Assembly (NCBI RefSeq): GCF_937958065.1
Contig: NZ_CALFXI010000100.1
Span: 62,001-126,000, forward strand
Origin: an uncultured Steroidobacter sp.
GTDB taxonomy: Bacteria; Pseudomonadota; Gammaproteobacteria; Steroidobacterales; Steroidobacteraceae
Length of the DNA: 64,000 bases
Reading direction: 5' to 3'
Under the pieces are notes generated by a model. That model worked only from the letters and a program-made list of their open reading frames with translations. It had not been told where the DNA came from and made no database searches. A program made the translations under genes and the position numbers. Of the stretch, positions 42,701 to 51,336 are shown piece after piece (position 1 is the stretch's first letter; each line of letters begins with the position of its first letter).

Positions 42701-43119
42701 GAGATCGCCTTCAATTGCAGGGCGATGTAGGGAATGGCGGCGGTCAAGGCGATCAGGGTGACGGCGACCGCAATCTGGGGAGAACGGCCGAAGCGCGCGG
42801 CGAGCAGATCGGAGATCGAGGTGGCGTTCTGCTGCTTGGCCATGCGCAGCAGCCGCTCGAAGAACGGCAACAGGCACAGGAACAACAGCATCGGGCCGAG
42901 ATAGATGGGCAGATAACTCAGCCCGTCGCGCACGGCGCTGCCGACCGCGCCATAGAAGGTCCAGCTCGAGCAGTAGACCGCCAGCGCCAGACTGTAGATC
43001 AGCGGCCGCAGCCGCGCGTGCTCGGGATATAAACGGCGGCGGTCGCCCCACCACGCAATGAAGAACAGGCCGCAGACATAGGCCAGTGAAGCGACCAGGA
43101 GCCCCCATCCCGAGATCAT
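39643..43119 (-). CDS. CbrA-like sodium/solute symporter-hybrid sensor kinase
   Basis: A 1158-residue protein. An N-terminal SSS-type transporter module of 12-13 helices (1-500) starts MISGWGLLVASLAYVCGLFFIAWWGD. A linker is followed by a PAS-type domain (about 622-745, MENMPQGISVIDAEMRLVAWN), a coiled coil, and HisKA with His788 (FLAAASHDLLQPLNAARL). The HATPase_c domain has NLISNGLRYT and DTGPGIAAES/GERGLGLGLSICDR, and the C-terminal receiver domain (about 1020-1140) has D1074 and K1126. In relatives the transporter module carries or senses amino acids such as His. Hybrid kinases of this type work with NarL-type regulators, here the convergent gene at 39051. Confidence 0.92.
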   Translation of the reverse strand: MISGWGLLVASLAYVCGLFFIAWWGDRRRLYPEHARLRPLIYSLALAVYCSSWTFYGAVGSAVRDGLSYLPIYLGPMLLFLCLLPFFERLLRMAKQQNATSISDLLAARFGRSPQIAVAVTLIALTAAIPYIALQLKAISMSIEVLSAGAPAQSVAWYRDSALLVALMLALFASLFGARQVDATEHHPGMVLAVAAESLVKLVALLCVGAFALTQLDGIEPLLATAQQMPAGVNRSISFVTQTLLSLTAIFCLPRQFQVGVVECAEVGDVRHARWWFSMYLALISLVVLPIAAAAIAAGAGGGSIAPDSFVLWLPLSAGHEWLALLAYLGGFSAATGMVIVATVALATMVSNDLVLPALWRWRPPALGGILWIRRAAILAILLVSFALFRVVPNGSSLASIGLLAFAAVAQFAPAVVAAVYWSGASRVGVLAGLCGGFLVWIYTLLLPTFIVHDWITEGPMGIATLAPHALLGFAGPDPLTHGVFWSLLVNVIALVGMSLYSPPAIGERLQLAPRIAGADARRAKLLPGSATIADLQLLAERLLGPAAARSWFERYEQEQGRDYSPTQRADVGLLQGLERELAGALGAASARMVLTSALRGAGLQFSEVVTLFDEASQKLRFNREMLEAMMENMPQGISVIDAEMRLVAWNRRYVELLDYSPELMRAGRPIADLMRYNAARGWYGPGDPEVHVEKRLAHMRAGSTHLSERRRGDGRVIEVRGQPLPDGGYVSTFNDVTMYKHVEAELREINETLEQRVAERTRQLAEATAVAEKANLGKTRFLAAASHDLLQPLNAARLFNAALRGHAGQLQHPQIEQLADRVENSLHAAEELLDGLLDISRLDSGAIQPELSEFHAGALLDSLKEQFAPVAAQRNLELRVHATRVQVYTDQRMLRRVLQNLISNGLRYTRSGRVVVGVRRRAGNQVEFQVIDTGPGIAAESQSVIFEEFRRLDHHSPWGERGLGLGLSICDRIAHILQTQLTLRSTPGKGSAFSVRVARGKGVIRESAATPMPVTSVAGLRGLRVLCVEDDPNILDAMRELLTRWGIDVLCVATAAEAHEILRNRPIDLVLADYHLGGEPLGLAVLDELVPRDATRMRAGALVTADGTAALAQRANALGFQVLRKPLRPAALRALIVALTADPARVAAPAARLASDC

Positions 43120-43136
43120 GGCTTCATAATACGCAT

Positions 43137-43664
43137 GTGATCACCTACCACGTATTCCTGGATCGCAACCGCTTGCCGGGCGCCGCCGAATGGGCGCGCC
43201 TGATTCGCGACGCCGGTTTCGATGTCGAGCTGAATACCGACTTCGAGCCGGGCTCGCACAGCGGCTATCTGCCCTGCCCCGATGAGCGCACCGGTTTCGA
43301 GTATTACCTGGAGTCGTTCGCCCGGCCGACGATCGAGATCGGCGCCAGCGGCGCGAAAGCCATCGGTCGACGCAATTCCGTGGCCAGCCTGCGCTTCAGC
43401 GGCCGCGCTGCCGACCGCAAGGCCGCGAGCGCTGCGGCAGCCACGTTGACCGCCATGAGCGACGGCGTGCTGTTCGATACCGAGCCGGGCCATTTCATCT
43501 CGGCCGACGCCGCGCTCGCCTGGGCGCGCAACGAGCGTTATCAGCCGATCGCCACTTATCACCGCCGCGCGATGCGTCGCAAGGCGCGCCTGACGCCGCC
43601 CATCATCCTGCGGCTGCTGATCATTCTGTTCCTGGTGATCGCGATCTACTGGCTCAGGAGGTAA
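43137..43664 (+). CDS. Unknown tail-anchored protein
   Basis: A 175-residue protein I do not recognise. The N-terminal soluble domain (ITYHVFLDRNRLPGAAEWARLIRDAGFDVELNTDFEP) and acidic helices precede a C-terminal membrane helix (about 155-172, LRLLIILFLVIAIYWL) followed by RR. That makes it a tail-anchored cytoplasmic protein. The GTG at 43137 is chosen as the first start not inside the divergent kinase gene. It lies 7 nt after CATAAT (43125-43130), so the mRNA may be nearly leaderless. Upstream starts would overlap the kinase start. Confidence 0.6.
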   Translation: MITYHVFLDRNRLPGAAEWARLIRDAGFDVELNTDFEPGSHSGYLPCPDERTGFEYYLESFARPTIEIGASGAKAIGRRNSVASLRFSGRAADRKAASAAAATLTAMSDGVLFDTEPGHFISADAALAWARNERYQPIATYHRRAMRRKARLTPPIILRLLIILFLVIAIYWLRR

Positions 43665-45432
43665 CGGCGCGCGCGGGCGCGGGCGCCTCCTGCGCCTGTT
43701 CCATCCGATCGTGAAATGCCACCACACAATTGCGTCCCTGCTGTTTCGCCCGATAGAGCGCCGAGTCGGCCGCTTCGAAGAGCTTCTCGGCGTTCTCGAA
43801 ATCGCCGTGTGACAGGCACGCGTACCCGACGCTGATGGTGATCGCCAGATCGCCGTTCAATGTTTCTTCCACCGTACGACGCAAGCGCTCGCTCATGATG
43901 GCGGCGGTCGGGCAATCGATGCCAGGCAGGATCACCGTGAACTCTTCGCCGCCATATCGACATGCGACCAGGGGCTTGCGGGCGAACTTGCGCAGCGCAT
44001 GCGCGACCGCCTTGATCGCATGATCGCCGCGCGCATGGCCGTGCCGATCGTTGTAGCCCTTGAAGTGATCGATATCGAGCACCAGCAACGACAGCGGCTT
44101 CTGCTCCTGACGCGCGATGGCGAATTCCTGCGGCAACTTGTCATCGAACATGCGGCGGTTGCCGAGCAGCGTGAGCGGATCGGTGCGGCTCTGGTGCTGC
44201 AGCTCGTTCATGCGCGTGCTCAAGGTCATCGACAGCAGAATCATTTCCAGCAGCGAGCCGATCTGCCAGCCGTTCTGGGTGAAGAACGTGTGCGGCAGCA
44301 CGCCGAACGTCTTGAGCAGGAAGATCACCGAGCCGCACAGGAACGAGCTCCAGGCGATCACGTAAAAGCGCGCCGGCCGCGAGCCCAGCACCATCGCGGC
44401 CCCCCCCATCACCAACATGAAAATGACGCCGATCAGCACCAGCCCGGCAATCGGCGCGATGATGGTCGAGTACGGCACGAACGGCGCCGCCAGCAGCAAC
44501 GAGGCCGCGATGGCCTGCAATCCCCGGGCGGCCAGGTCCAGGCGCGGCGTAACTTCCTTGGCGCGCAAGATCATCCGCGAGAACTGCAAGCCGGCGAACA
44601 ACGCGATGTTGATGAGCGCGACCAGACTGGTGTTGCCCCAACGCGGACTCTCCGGCCACAGGTACTGATACGCCAGGCCGTTGTGAATCAGCATGTACAG
44701 GCCGAACGTGCCGACGTACGCGAAGTACGCGAGGAAGGCCTGGTCGCGCACGGCGATGAACACCAGACTGCTCCACACCAGCAGCATGATCACGCAACCG
44801 TAGTAGATGCCGTACGCCAGCTGCTCGCGGCTGAGCGACTCCAGCAGCTCCATCGAACTGAACAACGACAGGCTGATGTCGATCGGTCCTTGCGACTGAT
44901 AGCGCAGGTACACGACGCGCTCGGCCTGCGCCGGCACATGGATCGGGAACACGAAGTCGCGATGGGCGATGTCACGCGCCGCGAACTCCCGACGGTCACC
45001 GGTCTTGTGGATGCGCCACTCGCCCGCGCCGGTCTGTTCGTAAACGTCGAGATAGTCGATCAGCGGATAGGTCTGTCGAACGAAGATCTCGCGCTCGCGC
45101 GAGCCTGGGTTGCGAAATGTGACGCGCGCCCACCAGACCGAGCTGGTGAAGCCGACATTGGCCGCAGCCAGGCTGCCGGGGGCAAAGCGTGCATGCGTCA
45201 CCTGTTCGAGGGACAAGGCGCCCTCGGGATCTTCGAGCAGATCGATGTGCCGGCTGAATTCCTCGACGTAGATCCGCTCGGCCGTGGGCAACTCGAATAC
45301 CGTCGGGCCCGAGTCGGCATCGGCGGCGCGCGCGGTGCCGCTCAGTAGCGTGAGCAACAGCCAGACCGACATGCATGCCGTCACCCGGGACCAGAGCGGC
45401 CCGGTGAAAACGGCAATACGAAGCGGCGACAT
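43654..45432 (-). CDS. 7TMR-DISM diguanylate cyclase
   Basis: A 592-residue membrane cyclase. Signal peptide ending near ARA-ADA (about 37). A periplasmic DISMED2 sensor domain (about 40-180) resembles carbohydrate-binding folds. Seven membrane helices (about 190-410) precede a GGDEF domain with GGEEF at 494-498. The inhibitory I-site is absent: RKPL occupies the RxxD position. The ATG at 45432 is favoured by GGAGGAG about 9 nt upstream; earlier in-frame starts at 45453 and 45486 are possible. The 3' end overlaps the convergent unknown gene by 11 nt. Confidence 0.9.
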   Translation of the reverse strand: MSPLRIAVFTGPLWSRVTACMSVWLLLTLLSGTARAADADSGPTVFELPTAERIYVEEFSRHIDLLEDPEGALSLEQVTHARFAPGSLAAANVGFTSSVWWARVTFRNPGSREREIFVRQTYPLIDYLDVYEQTGAGEWRIHKTGDRREFAARDIAHRDFVFPIHVPAQAERVVYLRYQSQGPIDISLSLFSSMELLESLSREQLAYGIYYGCVIMLLVWSSLVFIAVRDQAFLAYFAYVGTFGLYMLIHNGLAYQYLWPESPRWGNTSLVALINIALFAGLQFSRMILRAKEVTPRLDLAARGLQAIAASLLLAAPFVPYSTIIAPIAGLVLIGVIFMLVMGGAAMVLGSRPARFYVIAWSSFLCGSVIFLLKTFGVLPHTFFTQNGWQIGSLLEMILLSMTLSTRMNELQHQSRTDPLTLLGNRRMFDDKLPQEFAIARQEQKPLSLLVLDIDHFKGYNDRHGHARGDHAIKAVAHALRKFARKPLVACRYGGEEFTVILPGIDCPTAAIMSERLRRTVEETLNGDLAITISVGYACLSHGDFENAEKLFEAADSALYRAKQQGRNCVVAFHDRMEQAQEAPAPARAVTS

Positions 45433-45727
45433 CGGCACTATCTCCTCCCCCATCCGTTGCGCCTCGCTGCCAGGTAGCGCAGACACGGCAACGATTTTGC
45501 CGCGAAGTATGCGACACCGCGATCAAAGCCGCGACCTCGTCAACGATGAAATATTGGAAGTGTGATGTCGTCTGCGGGCGCTGCGCGAGCCTGTCGGTAC
45601 CTTGCGCGCCGTGCCGGGCAGGACGCCCGATGTGACAGCAGGATGCCCAAATGCAGCGGGCACAGGGACGTGCAGCAGCTTCCCGGAGCGCACGGATGCG
45701 AATTCAAAACACAACAGGGAGTGAGCG
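45433..45727. other. Divergent intergenic region between cyclase and cytochrome genes
   Basis: About 295 nt hold the promoters of both divergent genes. I see no strong consensus promoter, repeat or RNA structure in it. Confidence 0.35.
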
Positions 45728-47995
45728 ATGCGGCGGCTGATTCGTTGGGCGCTTGCGCTGGTGCTGGTCGCCGGCGTGGTGCTGGTGGCGGGCTTTCTCT
45801 GGTTCGTGCTGTGGCCGGTCCACACCATTCCCGCGCTCGAGCAGGTCGATGAGTACGTGTGGCTGGATCAAAACTGGGGCCAGGGCCAGCACACCGAGCA
45901 GCGGCAGACGTATTACTACACCGCTCAGGGCACCTCGATGCCGCAAGGCGCATCGGCCGGCGCGCTGCGTTACGACTGGTTCGTGCACCTGGAGCTGCCG
46001 TTCTCGCGCGAGCGCTTCGCCAGCCCCGATCACATGCGCAAGTACCGCTTCCTGGTCGATCCGGAGCCGAGCCCGGCCAATCCGGACCAGCTGCCGATCG
46101 GTTTCACGAGGCACTTCGATCCCGGCATCGGCCAGTACGTTCTGGATATCACTTGCGCCGCCTGTCACACCGGCGAGATCCATTTCACCAAGGACAGTCG
46201 CACCTACGCGGTGCGCATCGATGGCGGTCAGGCCATGCACGCCTTCACCGATATGTCGCGCGGCAGCTTCGCGCCGATGCTGCTGGCTTCGCTGATCGAC
46301 ACTGCAGTGAAGCCGTGGAAGTTCGATCGTTTCGCACAGCGGGTGCTCGGCCCCGGCTATCCGGATTCCAAATCGCAGTTGCGCTCGGCGCTGTGGGCGA
46401 CCATCAAGGCCATGCTCGGCAGCGGTCAGAACAATCCATTGCGCAGGCTCTATCCGGTGCACGAGGGCTTCGGCCGCACCGACGCGCTGGGCCGCATCGG
46501 CAATACCGCGTTCGGCGATCACCTCTCGTCCAGCAATTACCAAGTCGGCGACGCGCCAGTGAGCTATCCGTATCTGTGGAACATCTGGAAGTTCGACTGG
46601 GTGCAGTACAACGGCTCGGTCGCGCAGCCGCTGGCAAGAAACATCGGCGAGGCGCTCGGCGTGGGTGCGATCTCCCCGTTGATCAGTGCTATGAAGGAGC
46701 CGCTGCCGCCGGATCATCGCTTTCGCAGCAGTGTCGATATCGCCGGGCTGCAACGGATCGAACACACTCTGCAGCAGCTCACGCCGCCCGCCTGGCCGGA
46801 GCACATCCTCGGCCCCATCGACACTGCCAAGGCGGAACAGGGCTCCAAGCTGTTCGAACAATACTGCCGCGAGTGCCACGGCCCGCATCTATCGACTGCC
46901 GCCCGCCAGCAGGCAAGCGCACCGCTCAAGCCGTTCCCCGAACTGGAATGGCGCATCGAAGTGATTCCGTTGGAACACATCGGCACCGATCCCAATGCCG
47001 CCCGAGGGTTCCTGGATCGTCGGTACGATCTTTCGATGACCGGGTTGACGAATGCCCAGCTCGCCGATGCTCTGCGGCCGTTGCTGGTGCGCTCGCTGGC
47101 TCGCGATGCTCGCTTCCGTCTGCGCGAAGTCGTTCGCTTGCGCGGCGAGCAACAACTGCCGTTGGGCGAGCTGCCGGCATTGCTTGCGAGCTATCCGGAT
47201 CCCGATGCGAATCCCACGCCGAGCCTGCCGGAAACCAGCTTCGAAGCCATCGACACGGCATTGGAAACATTGCTGTCGCCGCTGCCGGTGCTGTCGGCCG
47301 CCCGGCCGGAAGATCCGCTCGACTGTGGCCTGGAGTGCCACACGCTCAACCTGCTGTGGGACGTGCGCAATGGCTCGACCAACATCGAGCAGACCGTCGC
47401 CGCCCTGGATGTGAAACAGCTGACCGAAGGCGTGGCACTGAACCTGGTCGGCATCCTGATCAAGAACCGCTTCTATGCGGACTTTGGGCTGGACTATGCG
47501 ACTCAGCAATGCCTGGAAGGCTTCGGCGCACTGGATCTGCCGCAGCAGATCGCCGGTTACAAACCGCGCCCGCTGCAAGGCGTGTGGGCGACACCACCGT
47601 ATCTGCACAACGGCTCGGTGCCCTCGCTGTATCAGATGCTGTTGCCGCCCGAGCGGCGCGATCGGAAATTCTTCGTCGGCCGCCGCGACTTCGATCCGGT
47701 GCACGTGGGCTATATGACGGCGCCGGATGCGGACGGCGATGACGACGGGTTCTGGCTGGATACCAGCATCCCCGGCAATCGCAACATCGGCCATGCGTTC
47801 GCGGCCGATGCGGCGACCTGGAACAAACATCGGCAGGATCCGCAGGCGAATCCGCTGCCCTCAGGGGTGATCGGACCGGAGCTGAGCGACGAGCAACGTT
47901 TCGCGCTGATCGAATATTTGAAAGTTCACCGCGACCCGCCGACACCGGAAGGTTTCCAGCCGCCGCAATGTGAGTTGTTCGGGCGCTCGCTCTGA
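45728..47995 (+). CDS. Multiheme cytochrome c, RoxA/RoxB or di-heme peroxidase-like
   Basis: A 755-residue c-type cytochrome tethered by an N-terminal membrane helix (about 7-31). Canonical heme motifs are C143-AA-CH147 (ITCAACHTGEIHF) and C380-RE-CH384 (YCRECHGPH). A third site, C533-GLE-CH538, has three residues between the Cys (CX3CH), an unusual heme motif or a disulfide. The W...TPPYLHNGSVPSLYQMLLPPERR block is typical of the di-heme peroxidase/rubber oxygenase superfamily. Rubber oxygenases RoxA/RoxB are 670-700 residues, so this is somewhat longer. Periplasmic electron-transfer or oxygenase activity is inferred; the substrate is unknown. Confidence 0.78.
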   Translation: MRRLIRWALALVLVAGVVLVAGFLWFVLWPVHTIPALEQVDEYVWLDQNWGQGQHTEQRQTYYYTAQGTSMPQGASAGALRYDWFVHLELPFSRERFASPDHMRKYRFLVDPEPSPANPDQLPIGFTRHFDPGIGQYVLDITCAACHTGEIHFTKDSRTYAVRIDGGQAMHAFTDMSRGSFAPMLLASLIDTAVKPWKFDRFAQRVLGPGYPDSKSQLRSALWATIKAMLGSGQNNPLRRLYPVHEGFGRTDALGRIGNTAFGDHLSSSNYQVGDAPVSYPYLWNIWKFDWVQYNGSVAQPLARNIGEALGVGAISPLISAMKEPLPPDHRFRSSVDIAGLQRIEHTLQQLTPPAWPEHILGPIDTAKAEQGSKLFEQYCRECHGPHLSTAARQQASAPLKPFPELEWRIEVIPLEHIGTDPNAARGFLDRRYDLSMTGLTNAQLADALRPLLVRSLARDARFRLREVVRLRGEQQLPLGELPALLASYPDPDANPTPSLPETSFEAIDTALETLLSPLPVLSAARPEDPLDCGLECHTLNLLWDVRNGSTNIEQTVAALDVKQLTEGVALNLVGILIKNRFYADFGLDYATQQCLEGFGALDLPQQIAGYKPRPLQGVWATPPYLHNGSVPSLYQMLLPPERRDRKFFVGRRDFDPVHVGYMTAPDADGDDDGFWLDTSIPGNRNIGHAFAADAATWNKHRQDPQANPLPSGVIGPELSDEQRFALIEYLKVHRDPPTPEGFQPPQCELFGRSL

Positions 47996-48004
47996 TCCGG
48001 CAAT

Positions 48005-48031
48005 CTCGGGCGGCATGAGCTGCCGCCCGAG
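48005..48031. terminator. Bidirectional hairpin terminator
   Basis: A perfect 11-bp stem (CTCGGGCGGCA / TGCCGCCCGAG) with a TGAGC loop lies 9 nt after the cytochrome stop and just past the convergent transaldolase stop. Only TGTCTG follows, so U-richness is low. Confidence 0.7.
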
Positions 48032-48039
48032 TGTCTGAA

Positions 48040-49149
48040 TCACTTGCCGGCGCGCTCCGCCAGCTTCACGAACAGCGCATCGAACGGCTCCTTGAACTTC
48101 TTCACGCCCTCGCGCTCGAGCTGATCGCTGACCGCACCCAGCTCGATACCCAGCTGACGAAGGCCCTGCACCGTTGCATTCGCCCCGGCCAGATCGTCCT
48201 CGATGCGCACGACCGCGTCACCGTGATCGCGAAAGGCGTCGATCGTCGACGGCGGAAGCGTGTTGACGGTGTTGGGCGCGATCAGCGCGTCGACATACAT
48301 CGTGTCCTTGTAGGCGGGATCCTTGCTGGACGTTGACGCCCACAGCAAGCGTTGGGGCTTCGCGCCTTTGCCTGCCAGCGCGCGCCAACGATCGCTGTTC
48401 GACCACTGCTTGTAATACTGATAAGCCAATCGCGCGCTGGCGATAGCGGCGCGACCGCGGAGAGCCTTGGCTTCGGAACTGTTCATCGCGTCCAGCCTCG
48501 CGTCGACCAGCGTGTCGATCCGGCTCAGGAAGAAGCTCGCGACCGAGGCGATCCCGTCGATCGGTTGCCCCGCCTGCACGCGCCGTTCCAACCCGGTCAG
48601 ATACGCATCGACGACCGCGCGATAGCGATCGACGCTGAACAACAGCGTGATGTTGATGTTGACCCCGGCCGCGATCAGCTCGGCAATCGCCGGCAAACCC
48701 GCCTCCGTGGCCGGCACCTTGATCATGGCGTTGGGCCGGTTGAACGCCTTCCACAGCCGCAGCCCCTCTTCGATCGTGCCCTGGGTGTCGTCCGCCAGAT
48801 GCGGCGAAACCTCCAGGCTGACGAATCCGTCGGCGCCGCCCGTCGAATCGTAGGTGGCACGGAACAGATCCGCCGCGGCCTGCACGTCATCGAGCGCCAG
48901 TGTCTCGTAGATCTCGCTGGTGCTGCGTCCGGCACGTGCCAGGCTCGCAATCGCGTCGTTGTATTCGGCGCCCTCGCTGATGGCCTTGGCAAAAATGGCT
49001 GGATTGGACGTCACGCCGCCGAGCGCATCGTCGGCGATCAGGCGGGCGAGATGCCCGTCGCGCAACCAGCTGCGGCGGATGTCGTCCAGCCAGATGCTCT
49101 GACCCAACTGGCGGACCTGGCGTAACGGATTCTGGGCTCGCTCGTTCAT
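48040..49149 (-). CDS. tal: Transaldolase
   Basis: A 369-residue enzyme of the pentose phosphate pathway that transfers a dihydroxyacetone unit. Catalytic Lys144 lies in AMIKVPATEAG. Other motifs are GVTSNPAIFAKAI at 45-57, GVNINITLLFSVDRYRAV, ASVASFFLSRIDTLVD, and WASTSSKDPAYKDTMYVDALIAPNTVNTLP. The length and these features fit the longer transaldolase subtype, sometimes fused to glucose-6-phosphate isomerase in other bacteria but not here. ATG at 49149 with GGAG about 8 nt upstream. Confidence 0.93.
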   Translation of the reverse strand: MNERAQNPLRQVRQLGQSIWLDDIRRSWLRDGHLARLIADDALGGVTSNPAIFAKAISEGAEYNDAIASLARAGRSTSEIYETLALDDVQAAADLFRATYDSTGGADGFVSLEVSPHLADDTQGTIEEGLRLWKAFNRPNAMIKVPATEAGLPAIAELIAAGVNINITLLFSVDRYRAVVDAYLTGLERRVQAGQPIDGIASVASFFLSRIDTLVDARLDAMNSSEAKALRGRAAIASARLAYQYYKQWSNSDRWRALAGKGAKPQRLLWASTSSKDPAYKDTMYVDALIAPNTVNTLPPSTIDAFRDHGDAVVRIEDDLAGANATVQGLRQLGIELGAVSDQLEREGVKKFKEPFDALFVKLAERAGK

Positions 49150-49302
49150 CTCGACACTCCAATGGATTCGCAGCGATGGTATCGGATCGTGGCCATTACC
49201 ACTGTCGCGGCAATACAGCAATTCCTTACAATGGCTTGTTCTTCAGTGGCCGGTGAGTATCCTCGGCCCAACATCGCACCTCTACACCTATCGCAGCGCG
49301 CA

Positions 49303-50226
49303 ATGCTCAACACGCTCCTGTCACCCCGGATGCTGATCCTGGTGACGTTTCTGGCATCCGTCACCTTCGTCCAGTTCCGTGGCCGTGTCCGGCACAAGTT
49401 CTCGCGACTGGTGGCCGACCACGCCAACCTGCTCGCGCCCTACAACACGCTGATGTATTTGTTCTCGGCGGTAAAAGCCAAGCCCTATGCCGACCCGCGC
49501 GACTTCCCCGAACTGCGCCAGGTCACCGAGCAGTGGCAGATGATCCGCGAGGAGGCACTGAAGCTGTTCGATGAGGGACATATCCGCGCGGCGTCGGGAT
49601 ACAACGACATCGGCTTCAACACTTTCTTCAAGCGCGGCTGGAAGCGTTTTTACCTGAAGTGGTACGGCGACTTCCTGCCTTCGGCCTCGGCGCTGTGCCC
49701 GAAGACGGCCGAGCTGCTGGCAAAAATTCCTTCCATCAACGCAGCAATGTTTACACTGCTGCCGCCCGGCTCCCGGCTCGGCGCTCACCGCGATCCGTTC
49801 GCCGGCTCGCTGCGATATCACCTCGGCCTGGTCACGCCCAACTCGCCCGACTGCTACATCATCGTCGACGGCGAGAAATATTACTGGAAGGACGGCGAGG
49901 CGGTGATGTTCGACGAGACATACATCCATCAAGCCGAGAATCGCACCGACGTGACCCGCGTGATTCTTTTCTGCGACATCGAGCGGCCGATGTCCAACCC
50001 CGTGTTGCGATGGATCAATCGCACCATCGGTCACGGCATGATTCGCGCGGCGGCAACACAGAACGTGCCGGGCGAGCACGTCGGCGTCCTGAATCATGTA
50101 TTTTCTTACGTGTATCAGATTCGCGCGCTCGGCATTCGTATCAAGGAATGGCACAAGCCGCTTTATTACCTGCTGAAGTGGCTGCTGATCGCCGCGATCG
50201 GCTACGCCATCTTCGTCGGTTTCTGA
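49303..50226 (+). CDS. lpxO: Lipid A 2-hydroxylase LpxO, copy 2
   Basis: A 307-residue paralogue of the protein at 29650, the same length and colinear throughout: FRGRVRHKFSRLVADHANLLAPYNTLMYLFSAV, GWKRFYLKWYGDFLPSA, LGAHRDPFAGSLRYHLGLVTPNSPDC, FDETYIHQAENRTD. The iron-binding H-x-D and distal H are intact. N- and C-terminal membrane helices are conserved. The start ATG at 49303 matches the paralogue; no clear RBS is present. The two copies could modify different acyl positions or respond to different conditions. Confidence 0.87.
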   Translation: MLNTLLSPRMLILVTFLASVTFVQFRGRVRHKFSRLVADHANLLAPYNTLMYLFSAVKAKPYADPRDFPELRQVTEQWQMIREEALKLFDEGHIRAASGYNDIGFNTFFKRGWKRFYLKWYGDFLPSASALCPKTAELLAKIPSINAAMFTLLPPGSRLGAHRDPFAGSLRYHLGLVTPNSPDCYIIVDGEKYYWKDGEAVMFDETYIHQAENRTDVTRVILFCDIERPMSNPVLRWINRTIGHGMIRAAATQNVPGEHVGVLNHVFSYVYQIRALGIRIKEWHKPLYYLLKWLLIAAIGYAIFVGF

Positions 50227-50474
50227 GACAACGTCTCATTTGAATTTGCGCCCGATGCCGGGCGCATCTCGCTGGCCGCGGCGATTATTTCCTCCGCGGC
50301 TGCAATTCCCAGCTCGATCTCCGGTCGCCAATTTGCCGTCGCGGCGACGCTCCGCGGCCGTGCGCTTTTCCGCATGGAACTTCCGTGCGTGCATCTCGTT
50401 GGTTGCTTATTCTCGGCATGGTTTCTGCAAGCCTGTTGGCCATCGGGCTTCACTTGCCGGCGACGGGAGCTGCA

Positions 50475-51269
50475 ATGACGATGCGTCTCGGACTCGCGTG
50501 TTTCACTCTGCTCTTTCCCGTGTTGGGCCTCGGCTGCGAAAGCGTCAATCGCGAGCAGTGCAAGCAGCGCTTCGAAGCGCTGGTGAATTACCGCACCGAG
50601 GCGATCACCAACGCTTTCGGCGATCTGCTCGGCACCTTGCCCACCGAGCTCGCTGTGAAATTCGTCCCCACCAAGGAGCTGGCCGACAACGATGGCAAAG
50701 AAACATACGACGCGGAACACCACACGCTGATATTTCCTCGACGCCTGCTCAGCTCGAAGATGCCCAATCCGATCCGCTCCGCGGCCTATTACTGGCCGTT
50801 CTACGAGAACGAACAGTATCGGACCACCTTCCCGGTGGTGCAGACCATCGATCAGTTGATCTGGAGCGCATACCTGCAGGAAGCCGCCAAGCGCCGCGGC
50901 CTGTCCTGGCCGCACAAGGACTGCAACTCGAGCGATCTGGGCGAGCGTCTGCCGTGCGAGATGCTGGTCGAAGGCATCAACGAACATCTGAAGGAAGTGC
51001 GCACGCCGATCTTCAATACCAACCGGCTCGACATGATCTGGCCGGAGGACTTTGCCAGCTTCCGCCGCAGGCTGTGGAACAAGGGCGATCAGCTGTACCT
51101 GGACGTGCAGCGCTATGGCGGGATTCTGTTGATCGGCCCGCTGATCGATCAGTTCGGCGTGCCGCGCGCGCTCGCGTATATCGCGCAGACACCGTTCCAC
51201 ATCGAAGACAACAACATGCGGCTGTCGGCGCAGCGTTATCAGGAGCGAGCGCGCAAGGTCCTCGATTAG
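50475..51269 (+). CDS. Exported protein of unknown function
   Basis: A 264-residue protein. The N-terminus MTMRLGLACFTLLFPVLGLGC looks like a signal peptide. The Cys is preceded by GLG, a poor lipobox, so lipidation is uncertain. The mature part has four more Cys (REQCKQR, KDCNSS, LPCEML plus the N-terminal one), a Phe/Tyr-rich middle and FNTNRLDMIWPEDFASFRRRLW. No family is recognised. GGGAG about 6 nt before the ATG at 50475 decides the start; an in-frame GTG at 50385 would add 30 residues. Confidence 0.65.
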   Translation: MTMRLGLACFTLLFPVLGLGCESVNREQCKQRFEALVNYRTEAITNAFGDLLGTLPTELAVKFVPTKELADNDGKETYDAEHHTLIFPRRLLSSKMPNPIRSAAYYWPFYENEQYRTTFPVVQTIDQLIWSAYLQEAAKRRGLSWPHKDCNSSDLGERLPCEMLVEGINEHLKEVRTPIFNTNRLDMIWPEDFASFRRRLWNKGDQLYLDVQRYGGILLIGPLIDQFGVPRALAYIAQTPFHIEDNNMRLSAQRYQERARKVLD

Positions 51270-51297
51270 GTTCCCGGATGTATGCGCCCGCCGGCCA

Positions 51298-51322
51298 GGG
51301 TCGCGGCAGGAATGCGCGACCC
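51298..51322. terminator. Hairpin between convergent genes
   Basis: GGGTCGCG (51298-51305) pairs with CGCGACCC (51315-51322) and is followed by CGGGTTT. It lies 28 nt after the unknown exported gene and 15 nt past the DUF2058 stop. Confidence 0.6.
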
Positions 51323-51336
51323 CGGGTTTCGATCCA

